Assembly: GCA_003562075.1 (NCBI GenBank)
Contig: PWWP01000140.1
Span: 1 to 45,282, forward strand
Direction: 5' to 3'
Length of the DNA stretch: 45,282 nt
Origin: Gemmatimonadota bacterium
GTDB lineage: Bacteria; Gemmatimonadota; Gemmatimonadetes; Longimicrobiales; Gaopeijiaceae
Shown here: positions 17,552 through 25,400 of the stretch, one piece after another
Layout of the letters: every line of letters begins with the position of its first letter
Numbering within the stretch: the first letter of the stretch is position 1
The notes under the pieces: model-generated
What the model was told of the DNA's origin: nothing
Database searches by the model: none
The model's input: the letters and a program-made list of their open reading frames with translations, nothing else
Made by a program: the position numbers and the translations under genes

Positions 17552-18594
17552 GTCTCCCTCGTGTGGACCTGCATGATGACGAGCCTTCCTGCCGTGTTCA
17601 GAACAAACGAGAGCAGGAACAGGATGAGTCCGATGGCCACCAGAGAACTCACATGGATCTCGCTCACCGCTTCTCGCATCTCGTTGGCAATGATGGCCGT
17701 CATGGAATTACCGGCCTCGAAATAGTCCAGGGTGAGGCCCAGACGATTCCCGATGGTCATCGTGGTTGCCATGGTTTCTCCCAGCGCCCGACCCAGCCCC
17801 AGAACGGCAGCGCTGAAGATTCCCGGGCGGGCGTAGGAGAGGACCACGTGGCGCATGGCCTCCCACCGGGTCGCCCCCAGCGCCAGAGCACCCTCCTTCT
17901 GATCCCGGGGCACCGCCATGAGGACCTCCCGACTCAGGGTGGCGATGATGGGGATGATCATGATGGCCAGGATGAGACTGGCCGTGAACAGGGTGTAACC
18001 GGGCCCAGGTTCTCCGAAGATGGGGAGGAGGCCCAACGGACTTCCGGCAATGAAGGGCATGACCTGGTTCTGCACGACGGGGGCCAGGACGAAGATCCCC
18101 CAGAGTCCAAAGACCACCGAGGGAACCGCAGCCAGGAGCTCCACCACGAAGATGAGGGGATCCCGAAGAAACCGGGGCGCATACTCAGTGAGGAGGATGG
18201 CGATCCCCAGACTGATGGGCAGAGCGATGGCCAGCGCCATCCCACTGGTCAGGAGTGTGCCCGCAATGAATGGGAGGGCACCGAACTCCCCTCGAACCGG
18301 ATCCCATTCCGTCCGCCAGATGAAGCTCAACCCCCACTCCTGCCACGCCGGCCGGGAACCCAACCAGAGCTCCATGAAGATCAGGGTCGCCATGGCCACG
18401 ACCAGGAGTGCGATCCCTCCCGTCAGATATCGGAACCAGCGCCGCCGTATGGCGTCACCCCACTGCTCCCTCCGACTCCGACGTGGAGGAGGCGGCCGCC
18501 TGACGGAGGAGGTGCCGCCCACACCGGTCCTCAATTTTCCGGATTCTGGCCGAGTCCGTCTGGCCTGATCCGTTCCCACCTCAACAGGATTCAC
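17548..18594 (-). CDS. pstC: Phosphate ABC transporter permease PstC
   Basis: A 348-residue inner-membrane permease. The EAA-type loop is EGALALGATRWEAMRHVV, and VELLAAVPSVVFGLWG is diagnostic for PstC. The first 50 residues form an unusually long Pro/Arg-rich cytoplasmic tail (PPPPRRSRREQ) before the first membrane helix. The start is GTG at 18594, overlapping the pstS TGA by 4 bases, which implies coupled translation; a later start would remove the tail but lose the overlap. Confidence 0.94.
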   Translation of the reverse strand: MNPVEVGTDQARRTRPESGKLRTGVGGTSSVRRPPPPRRSRREQWGDAIRRRWFRYLTGGIALLVVAMATLIFMELWLGSRPAWQEWGLSFIWRTEWDPVRGEFGALPFIAGTLLTSGMALAIALPISLGIAILLTEYAPRFLRDPLIFVVELLAAVPSVVFGLWGIFVLAPVVQNQVMPFIAGSPLGLLPIFGEPGPGYTLFTASLILAIMIIPIIATLSREVLMAVPRDQKEGALALGATRWEAMRHVVLSYARPGIFSAAVLGLGRALGETMATTMTIGNRLGLTLDYFEAGNSMTAIIANEMREAVSEIHVSSLVAIGLILFLLSFVLNTAGRLVIMQVHTRET

Positions 18595-19709
18595 CAGGTC
18601 CTCACCGGCTCACCGTTGAAACGCACTCGATCCAGGGTCTCCAGGTTGAGGCGCTGAACTCCCTCGGGGATCGCGGCGTTGTTCACATCAGGGTTGAAGG
18701 CTTGTCCCTCGGTCACCGTCCACTCGATCCAACGAACAATGTCCTGGGCCCGCTCCATGGTCATCTGGCTGCCCAGTCGATCCAGCTCCTCGTAGATGAA
18801 GAAGTAGGAGAAGGAGGAGATGGGATAGGAGCCCTGGCCGGGAGCATCGGTGAAGCTGACTGTGTGCCAGGCCTCGTGACCGGCAGGGAGATCATCCACC
18901 ACCATGGCCGCCGCAGCCGTTCCGCCCTCCAGGCTGGGCTGTATGAACACCCCCTCCCTGTTGAGCATCGCTGCAGTCGGCAGACCCAGGCTTTCCACAT
19001 ACGACAACTCGACGTAGCCAAGGGACCCGGTATTGTTGCGGATGGCTCCGGCCACCCCCTCGTTGCCATTTCCTCCGATGCCCAGGGGCCACGAGACAGA
19101 AGTGGAGAACCCCACGTTCTCGGCCCACGCCTCGCTCATCTTGGTCAGGTATTCGGTGAAGACATAGGTCGTGCCCGATCCGTCCGAACGATGAACCACC
19201 ACGATGGATCGGTCCGGCAGCTCAGCTCCCGGGTTCAGCTCCTCCAGCGCTGGATCATTCCATCGGCTGATCCTCCCGTCATAGATGCGGGCAAGCATCT
19301 CTCCTGAAAGACGAAGATCGTCCACACCTTGAAGGTTGTAGGCCACGGCCACCGTTCCGATGGTGAAGGGGAGAGTCAGGGTCCCCTCGGCATTCCGAGC
19401 CTGCTCCTGACTGAGCGGTGCCTCCGAGGCGGCAAAATCCACCGTCAGGTCCGTGTGGGCTCGAATGCCGCCACCGGAGCCGATGGAGTTGTAGTTCACC
19501 CGTCCTCCAGTCGCTGCCTGGTATTCGCTGCTCCAGACGCTGATGAGGGGCATGGCGAACGTGGCTCCGGCACCGGTCAGGGTCTGGCCCCGGGTCGTGC
19601 CTGTACCGTCTCCTCCGCAGGCTGCCACAGTCGCCATCGCCAGGGAAATAGCCAGCGCTGGGACGACGCGGGAACGCCGACTGGCCTGGCGGTGATGCTT
19701 CTCTTTCAT
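18591..19709 (-). CDS. pstS: Phosphate-binding lipoprotein PstS
   Basis: A 372-residue periplasmic binding protein anchored as a lipoprotein (lipobox VAAC, Cys31, after a basic n-region). The phosphate site is recognised in GAGATFAMPL near the mature N terminus, GSGGGIRAH and the RSDGSGTTY loop. It delivers phosphate to PstCA. GGAGG lies 7 bases before the ATG. It is the first gene of pstSCAB-phoU. Four GTTAC/GTGAC-like units with an 11-bp period lie upstream, so PhoB control is likely. Confidence 0.96.
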   Translation of the reverse strand: MKEKHHRQASRRSRVVPALAISLAMATVAACGGDGTGTTRGQTLTGAGATFAMPLISVWSSEYQAATGGRVNYNSIGSGGGIRAHTDLTVDFAASEAPLSQEQARNAEGTLTLPFTIGTVAVAYNLQGVDDLRLSGEMLARIYDGRISRWNDPALEELNPGAELPDRSIVVVHRSDGSGTTYVFTEYLTKMSEAWAENVGFSTSVSWPLGIGGNGNEGVAGAIRNNTGSLGYVELSYVESLGLPTAAMLNREGVFIQPSLEGGTAAAAMVVDDLPAGHEAWHTVSFTDAPGQGSYPISSFSYFFIYEELDRLGSQMTMERAQDIVRWIEWTVTEGQAFNPDVNNAAIPEGVQRLNLETLDRVRFNGEPVRTW

Positions 19710-19759
19710 CAGGGACCTCCGTCCGAGGGACCGACGTAACAGAACCTTCAGCGAGAAGC

Positions 19760-19809
19760 TGACGGTTGCATGTCACAGCCCTGTAACGAAGGGGGTTCGC
19801 CGAGGTAAC
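19760..19809 (-). promoter_or_regulatory. Candidate Pho-box array upstream of pstS
   Basis: On the minus strand GTTACC (19804-19809), GTTACA (19782-19787), GTGACA (19771-19776) and CCGTCA (19760-19765) start at multiples of 11 bases; only the register starting at 19798 is degenerate. The array ends 50 bases before the pstS start codon, the right distance for an activator just upstream of a promoter. Confidence 0.55.
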
Positions 19810-19925
19810 GGTGCGGCGAGGGAGGGACCGGACCCCATCAGAGATCCAGGTTCCTACACCCGGGATGGGTGGACCTGGAGCCTCGGAATGGTTCAGAAGA
19901 AAGGGGGCCTCTGGGGCAGGTGGGC

Positions 19926-21044
19926 TCAGAGGGCCAGGTTGAACTGGACCCGGAATTCCTGATTGTCATCGCCCGTGGCCTTCATCCGAATATTCCGAAC
20001 ATCGGCCTGGATTTTCGCACTGTTTCCACGAAAGTAGTAGCTATACCCAAGACCGGATTCGGTGGCAGATTCTTCTTGGTCCAGCCCTGAATCCACGACT
20101 GCCCATCGAGCGGCTACCTCATGGCGGGAACTGGGGAGCAGGTACCCCAACTGAGCGTACCACCCGTCGGACACGTCCGTGGGGCTACCCGTCTCCCGAG
20201 CCCACTCCCGGTAGACCTCCCCGGTGGCACTCCAACCGCCAACCCGGTAGACCAGTTCTCCGTTCATCCGGGAGATCTCCACAGGACCCGTTTCCTCCTC
20301 CACCGTATTGTTCATCCCCGCCACACCCACCGCCAGGTGCTGCTCCGGTGAGCGGACGCGGCCACTCTCCAGGAGGGGAAGAGACCCAAAGGGAGTGAGG
20401 ACAACCCGCCCCACCGACATCACTCTCCCGCCGGGATTCGAACTCTGATTGATCCCGTTGCCGTTGTAGATTCCTGTGGCGTACTCCACCCTGTCGCCCC
20501 CCAGCTGGCCACCAAGGGAGAGTCCCTGCTGGCGGCCCACGGAGAAGCGGCCATCCACAATACTGCGGTCCACGAAGTGGAGGGCGCCTGACGACACGAG
20601 CTGTTGGCGACCGAAGGGGGCCTTGCCCTGGCCCGCCCACAACACCAGCTCAGGTCGGAGGGCATAGCGAACGTTGGCATCGAAGAGGCGGACCTGCGAT
20701 CCGGCCAGCTCCAACTGGATGAAATAGTCAAAGCGTTCGTATGCCTCGCCTCCCAGGCTCAGCCTCCCCCGTCGGATCTGGAGGGTGTTGGAGTCCTCCT
20801 CCGTCTCAAAGGTATGGCGAACCTGTACGCGGGCACCGATCCGCATGGTGAAGGGAGGAGCTTCATCCAGGACGCCTACGCCTTGTCCTTGCCACTGGGA
20901 TGGAGACGGGAGAGAGTCTGCGGGCAGCCATGGGACACCAACCTCCTCTCCAGCCGCCGTCAGTCCGGCAGGTGTAGCGGCCCCCAGGAGGAAGCCACCC
21001 ACGAGGACCTTGCACCAACTCCTGAAATGAAACCGGCCGGCCAT
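19926..21044 (-). CDS. Phosphate-selective porin O/P family protein
   Basis: A 372-residue outer-membrane beta-barrel with a signal peptide (CKVLVGGFLLGAATPAGL). The start of the barrel, MRIGARVQVRHTFE followed by LQIRRGRLSLGG and FDYFIQLELAG, is the OprP/OprO pattern, and GQGKAPFGRQ with FVDRSIVDG is characteristic. Strands alternate to a C-terminal aromatic-poor FNLAL end. Such trimeric porins pass phosphate or polyphosphate when phosphate is scarce. Position between pstS and phoR supports that use, though many family members are general porins. Confidence 0.87.
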   Translation of the reverse strand: MAGRFHFRSWCKVLVGGFLLGAATPAGLTAAGEEVGVPWLPADSLPSPSQWQGQGVGVLDEAPPFTMRIGARVQVRHTFETEEDSNTLQIRRGRLSLGGEAYERFDYFIQLELAGSQVRLFDANVRYALRPELVLWAGQGKAPFGRQQLVSSGALHFVDRSIVDGRFSVGRQQGLSLGGQLGGDRVEYATGIYNGNGINQSSNPGGRVMSVGRVVLTPFGSLPLLESGRVRSPEQHLAVGVAGMNNTVEEETGPVEISRMNGELVYRVGGWSATGEVYREWARETGSPTDVSDGWYAQLGYLLPSSRHEVAARWAVVDSGLDQEESATESGLGYSYYFRGNSAKIQADVRNIRMKATGDDNQEFRVQFNLAL

Positions 21045-21226
21045 CCGCCCACCTCGTTATGGGTTCTTCCCCCACGAACTCGCTTCGAGGCCCGAATGTG
21101 ATGAAGGGAGAGGGGATTGGCCACCCCTTCAGCGGAGTCCGCGAAGGGTAGAGTGGGGACCATCTCCGGGTGATGGTCACCGCAGGGCTCCTCGCGCTGG
21201 AAAGCCCAGGGGCTGCTCGGGGACGT

Positions 21227-23002
21227 TCATTCCCTGACGGAGGACTCCGGCGCACTCGGGAGCCTGCCTACCACAGGGACCTCCATGGGAAGGATGACCC
21301 GGATGGTGGTCCCCTCTCCGAGCTCGCTCTCTGCCTCCACCCTGCCACCATGCTGCTCCACCAGGTGGCGGACGATGGCCAAGCCCAGGCCGGTGCCACC
21401 ATCGGCACGAGAACGGGCCGGGTCTGCACGGTAGAAGCGCTCGAAGATCCGTCCCAGATGGCGAGTCGGGATCCCACTTCCGGTGTCCTCCACCTCCAAT
21501 GCCATCTCACCCCCGGCCAGGACTCGACCTCGAAGACATATCCGCCCCCCCGACGGGGTATGCCGGAGGGCGTTGCTGAACAGGTTGGTCAGGACCTGGC
21601 GGAGCCCGCCCGGATCCGCCAGCACCTCCTGAGCTCCACGATCAACATCCAACTCGAAGACCACTCCCTTCTCCTGGGCAGGGGCGCGGAAGGGCTCCCA
21701 CGCTTCCCCAGCCAGTTCTGAGACCTGGATGGGGACGATTTCGGGCTGCCATCCCCCGGACTCGATCTTGGACAGGTCGAGGAGATCCTCCAGAATAGCC
21801 TGGAGGCGGTCAGCGTTGGCCTGCAGGCGCTGGGCGAAACGCCGGCGCAGCTCCGGCGGAAGCTCTTCATCCAGAAGGGTTTCGGCGTGCCCGCGGATCA
21901 CGGTCAGGGGCGTCTTCAGCTCATGGGACGCATTGGCCACGAAGTCCCTCCGCACGCCTTCCAGACGTCGAAGTTCGGTGATGTCCAGGAACACCAGGAC
22001 CGCCCCTCCCCTGGGCAGGGGTTCGGCCGTGGCCAGCAGGTGGAGGTCGCCGTGCGTGAGTTCAGTCGGGGGCACGGCCAATCCGTCCAGCACCTGGCTC
22101 ACCATTTCCAGGAACCCTCGATGCCGTGCCACCACCTGCGGGGCACTTCCTTCCACTTCGGAGTTCAATCCGAAGATGGCACGGGCTGCAGGATTGGCAC
22201 GCCGGACCTGGCCCCTGGCATCCAGGGCCAGAACTCCTTCGGCCATGGAATCGATGAGCACGGCCATCTCCTCCCGCTCTGCCTCCAACTGCCCCAGTCG
22301 CCTCTGCAACTGGTCGGCCAGGGTGTCCAGGGCTGAAGCCAGCTCTCCCAGCTCGTCATGCCGGCCCATGCGAAGCCGGGGACCCAGATCCCCGCGAGCC
22401 ATGGTCAGAGCGACTCGTCTCATCTCCCGAAGGGGCCGGGTCACCGCCAGGCTCACCGCCAGTGACAGGAGAAGAGCCAACAGCAGGGCCACACCGCCAA
22501 CCTGGAGGATCTGCCGGCGCACGCTGGCGATGGCGGCGTCAATGGCCCCCACATCCATGGCAAAGCGGATGACCCGCCCCCCGGATGCCTCCACGGCGGC
22601 GTAGACCAGATCCGCATCCACCGACGTGCTGTATCGGATCGAGGTCCCCTGCCCGCTACTCCAGGCGGCCTGGATCTCCGGACGATCCGAGTGATCATCC
22701 ATGGCGTCGATGGCGCCCCTGGGCACTCCCGATTCTCCCAGAACCTCCCCCCCAGCCCCGACGATGGTGACCCGATGGCCCGTAAGGTCAGCCATTCGCC
22801 GAGCCAACCCATCCGGATCCTCATCCCCTTCCAACTCCAACAGCTCTCGGCCCAGGGCGAGCTCTCGGAGAAGTTCATCCCCGGCCTGATCCAGGAGGGG
22901 CTGCCGCAAGGTGGTCTCCACCCCCCAGACCAGAGCAAGCACCACGCCCACGACCAGGACCAGGTAGCTGAGGAAGAGCCTGGTGTGGGCGCGGAGGGTC
23001 AT
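21227..23002 (-). CDS. phoR: Sensor histidine kinase PhoR-like
   Basis: An inner-membrane kinase of about 590 residues. Membrane helices at about 10-30 and 168-190 enclose a periplasmic sensor of about 135 residues, followed by HAMP (TRPLREMRRVA), a PAS domain (about 245-345) and the kinase core. The phospho-acceptor His is in NASHELKTPLT (about residue 360). ATP-binding N, G1 and G2 boxes are NLFSNALRH, DTGSGIP and GTGLGLA. It follows the PhoB gene by 30 bases, so the pair is co-transcribed. GTG at 23005 lies directly before the chosen ATG. Escherichia coli PhoR has almost no periplasmic part, so the large one here is more like Gram-positive PhoR. Confidence 0.9.
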   Translation of the reverse strand: MTLRAHTRLFLSYLVLVVGVVLALVWGVETTLRQPLLDQAGDELLRELALGRELLELEGDEDPDGLARRMADLTGHRVTIVGAGGEVLGESGVPRGAIDAMDDHSDRPEIQAAWSSGQGTSIRYSTSVDADLVYAAVEASGGRVIRFAMDVGAIDAAIASVRRQILQVGGVALLLALLLSLAVSLAVTRPLREMRRVALTMARGDLGPRLRMGRHDELGELASALDTLADQLQRRLGQLEAEREEMAVLIDSMAEGVLALDARGQVRRANPAARAIFGLNSEVEGSAPQVVARHRGFLEMVSQVLDGLAVPPTELTHGDLHLLATAEPLPRGGAVLVFLDITELRRLEGVRRDFVANASHELKTPLTVIRGHAETLLDEELPPELRRRFAQRLQANADRLQAILEDLLDLSKIESGGWQPEIVPIQVSELAGEAWEPFRAPAQEKGVVFELDVDRGAQEVLADPGGLRQVLTNLFSNALRHTPSGGRICLRGRVLAGGEMALEVEDTGSGIPTRHLGRIFERFYRADPARSRADGGTGLGLAIVRHLVEQHGGRVEAESELGEGTTIRVILPMEVPVVGRLPSAPESSVRE

Positions 23003-23035
23003 CACAGTGAAGGCCTTGGAATGAGCCGGAGTTAT

Positions 23036-23737
23036 TCAACTGGGTGGGTCGGTCCGAAAACGGTATCCGAACCCCCGAACCGTTTCGAGCCACCCTGCGG
23101 CCTCGCCCAGCTTTGCCCGGAGTCGTTGAACGTGCATGTCCACGGTTCGGGTGGTGATCCGGGCCGTCGTGTCCCAGACGGTCTCCAGGAGTTGCCTACG
23201 ATCCTGCACCCGGCCCCGGCGTTCCACCAGGACCTCAAGCAGTCTGTACTCCGTGGGCGTCAGCTGCAGTGGCTGACCATTCACCTCCGCCTGGGCAGCT
23301 CCCGTGTCGATGGTGACCGGCCCGGCCCGGAGGATCCTTCCTCCGCTGGAGATAGGCGGCTCCTGCCGGACTCGACGAAGAACTGCCCTGACCCGGAGCA
23401 CGAGCTCCTGGGGTGAAAAGGGTTTGGAAACGTAGTCATCCGCCCCCAACTCCAGCCCCTCCACCCGGTCCCGCTCCTCTTTCCGGGCCGTCAGGAGGAT
23501 CACTGGAATGCCGGCCAGCTCCGGACGGCCCCTCAGCTCCCTGAGGACCTCCAGTCCCGACATCTCAGGGAGCATGAGGTCCAGAATGACCAGGTCGGGA
23601 ACCTCCCGCTCCACGGCCACCAGTGCCTCGGGACCGGTGGTGGCCGTCCGGACCCGGTACGACTCGCGAGCCAGATGATAGGCCACCAGAGCGGCGATGT
23701 CCGGCTCATCGTCCACTACCAGGATGTGTGCGTCCAT
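23036..23737 (-). CDS. phoB: Phosphate regulon response regulator PhoB
   Basis: A 233-residue OmpR-family regulator. Receiver: acidic pair in VVDDEP, phosphoacceptor Asp53 in VILDLMLPEMSG, Thr in LLTARK and Lys in YVSKPFSP. The winged helix ends TVDMHVQRLRAKLG and GFGYRFR. The ATG at 23737 is preceded by GGAAAGGGGAAGGGG; a GTG at 23758 would add seven residues. It is the partner of the kinase 30 bases downstream, and the regulon (pst, porin, phosphatase) lies alongside. It is a close paralogue of the orphan regulator at 12.4 kb. Confidence 0.9.
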   Translation of the reverse strand: MDAHILVVDDEPDIAALVAYHLARESYRVRTATTGPEALVAVEREVPDLVILDLMLPEMSGLEVLRELRGRPELAGIPVILLTARKEERDRVEGLELGADDYVSKPFSPQELVLRVRAVLRRVRQEPPISSGGRILRAGPVTIDTGAAQAEVNGQPLQLTPTEYRLLEVLVERRGRVQDRRQLLETVWDTTARITTRTVDMHVQRLRAKLGEAAGWLETVRGFGYRFRTDPPS

Positions 23738-23985
23738 CCCCTTCCCCTTTCCGGCCACCCCTCACGGAACAAGAACCTGGCGCCTCCGGGCCCCTACCCT
23801 TCAAAGGGGTGGGCGGTGCCCGCACTTCAAGCACCCTGCCTTCGGATGGCGGTCCCTCCTGGCCACTCGCGTCCTCACCGGATCCGGCAGGCCCGCCTCG
23901 GGTATTTCCAGTCGCTCAACCTTTTCGAGATTCGGGTCCGCCTCGAAGGTGGCCCCAAGAATCACTGTCCCTTCTTGGACCTGCC

Positions 23986-24576
23986 ATGTCCGTGATTTCC
24001 ACCACCGGTCGTCCCACCCTGCCCGTTACCCGCGGGTCCGGCTCCTCTTCGACTTCCCTTCTGGCCAGGCTCGGCGGCGCTCTTCTCCTCCTGCCACTGA
24101 TCGTGGCGGGGGGCAGCGACACACCCACGGGCCAGAATCTCCCAGGCCCCGGCGAGGGGGCTGGGACCATCACCTTCGCCGAAAACGCATGGGAATTCGA
24201 CGTGGGTCTCTGCATTGTGGAGGGCGACTCCAATGCCCCTACTGGCTACATCTACTACCTGGAGGGCCACTATCCGCCGGAAGAAGCACTCATCGTAATG
24301 CGCCGAAAGCTCCTCCCCGGCGGAGGCAATGTAGGGGACCCGGGCCACGACCCCGAACATCTGTCGGACCTGGTGCACATCTTCTTTGGTGACGAAGAGG
24401 CCCCTGACTCCATATACCAGGGCGGGTATCAGCCGGAAATTGGGCACGAAACCATGATCGAGCCCTTCTTGAACGTCCAGGGCCGGTCGGTCTCGGCCGT
24501 AGGTGTCCGCCTGATCCCCGAAGGGATCGTCGACCCGGCACGAGCCTGGGAAGTGGACCTGGAAGCCTACTGCTGA
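23986..24576 (+). CDS. Small exported protein of unknown function
   Basis: Not recognised. A 196-residue protein whose first 45 residues are Ser/Thr/Arg-rich, then a hydrophobic stretch (LLARLGGALLLLPLIVAG) typical of a signal sequence. The segment after it, VAGGSDTPTG, looks like a lipoprotein junction except that Gly (GGC) replaces the invariant Cys (TGC). The mature part is acidic, with a single Cys near LCIVEG and a C-terminal Tyr-Cys. No enzyme motif is visible. It is divergent from phoB and its end overlaps the convergent cyclo-ligase gene by 10 bases. ATG 23986 is the last start before the hydrophobic segment; no clear ribosome site. Confidence 0.6.
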   Translation: MSVISTTGRPTLPVTRGSGSSSTSLLARLGGALLLLPLIVAGGSDTPTGQNLPGPGEGAGTITFAENAWEFDVGLCIVEGDSNAPTGYIYYLEGHYPPEEALIVMRRKLLPGGGNVGDPGHDPEHLSDLVHIFFGDEEAPDSIYQGGYQPEIGHETMIEPFLNVQGRSVSAVGVRLIPEGIVDPARAWEVDLEAYC

Positions 24577-25199
24577 CCCCCGCTCCTTGAATACACCACA
24601 CCTTCGCCGGGCGTGCACACTGCATCGATGAATTGGTCCCGGGCGTCCATGGGAACCCGCCGCACCAACTGCAGATCAAACCCGATCCCCACCGTGACGG
24701 GACCCGGAGACGCCCTCCCTCGAATGTCGGCCAGGAGACGGTCGTAGAACCCTCCACCCTGCCCCAGTCGTCCCCCAAGCCGGTCGAAGGCCAGTCCCGG
24801 GAGGATGAGGAGGCGACAATGGGCTGGAGAAGCTTTGGAGAGGTTCCCGGGAGGAGTGGGGATCCCCATCCTGTCCCGGGGCAACTCAGCGCTGGCCACC
24901 TCCAGGGGGAGGCGACGGAACATGAGGGTTCTCCCCTCCACAGAAGGAAGTATCCGTTGGATGCCAAGTCCCTGGAGCATTTCATCCAGGGGAGAGGTGG
25001 CGATCTCGAAGGGGAGATTTGCGAAGAAGGCTACAGTTCCCCCTTCCTCTCCCAGCTCTTGATCCCTCAAGAAGTTGGCCAGGTGCCGGGCGATGGCCTG
25101 CCCGGCCTCAACTCGCTCTTTGTCCGAGAGTTCCTGGAGACGAGCACGCATCTCCGTCCGGAGTAGGGCCTTTCCCTTCCCTTCGGCTCTGATGGACAT
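24567..25199 (-). CDS. 5-formyltetrahydrofolate cyclo-ligase
   Basis: A 210-residue cytoplasmic enzyme that converts 5-formyl-THF to 5,10-methenyl-THF with ATP. The family signature GGRLGQGGGFYDRLL and the preceding LILPGLAFD are present, with FFANLPFE near the N terminus. ATG 25199 begins the usual N terminus (basic, MSIRAEGKGKALLR); the frame is open to 25253, but that stretch is a dispersed repeat. In many bacteria the gene neighbours the 6S RNA or zapA; neither is seen here. Confidence 0.9.
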   Translation of the reverse strand: MSIRAEGKGKALLRTEMRARLQELSDKERVEAGQAIARHLANFLRDQELGEEGGTVAFFANLPFEIATSPLDEMLQGLGIQRILPSVEGRTLMFRRLPLEVASAELPRDRMGIPTPPGNLSKASPAHCRLLILPGLAFDRLGGRLGQGGGFYDRLLADIRGRASPGPVTVGIGFDLQLVRRVPMDARDQFIDAVCTPGEGVVYSRSGGQQ

Positions 25200-25219
25200 G
25201 GGGCTCCCTGGCGCGCTCC

Positions 25220-25250
25220 CAACGGTGGCGCCCTGTACTTCTTTGACGGC
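25220..25250. repeat. Short dispersed repeat, third copy
   Basis: Bases 25220-25239 are identical to 9247-9266 and are followed by TCTTTGACGGCC, a variant of the CTTCAACGGCC of the other copies. It lies just upstream of the cyclo-ligase start and before two hairpins. Confidence 0.55.
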
Positions 25251-25256
25251 CAAAGG

Positions 25257-25335
25257 CCATCCGCATCACTTCGCGGATGGTCGTCTTTCCAACACCGGGC
25301 CCGCCGGTGACTACCAACCGACGGGCCCGGTGTTG
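25257..25335. terminator. Two consecutive hairpins, the second a strong terminator
   Basis: CCATCCGC (25257-25264) pairs with GCGGATGG (25273-25280). A second, perfect 14-bp stem begins CAACACCGGGCCCG (25290-25303) and pairs with CGGGCCCGGTGTTG (25322-25335), followed by TTCTCT on the plus strand. It lies between the cyclo-ligase start and the end of the next minus-strand gene, so it would end that gene's transcript before it enters the cyclo-ligase gene. Confidence 0.6.
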
Positions 25336-25400
25336 TTCTCTGGATTCATGTGCGTGCATCCGGGGGACTGTTGCCCTTCCCGGACGGTGATCAGTCCCGT

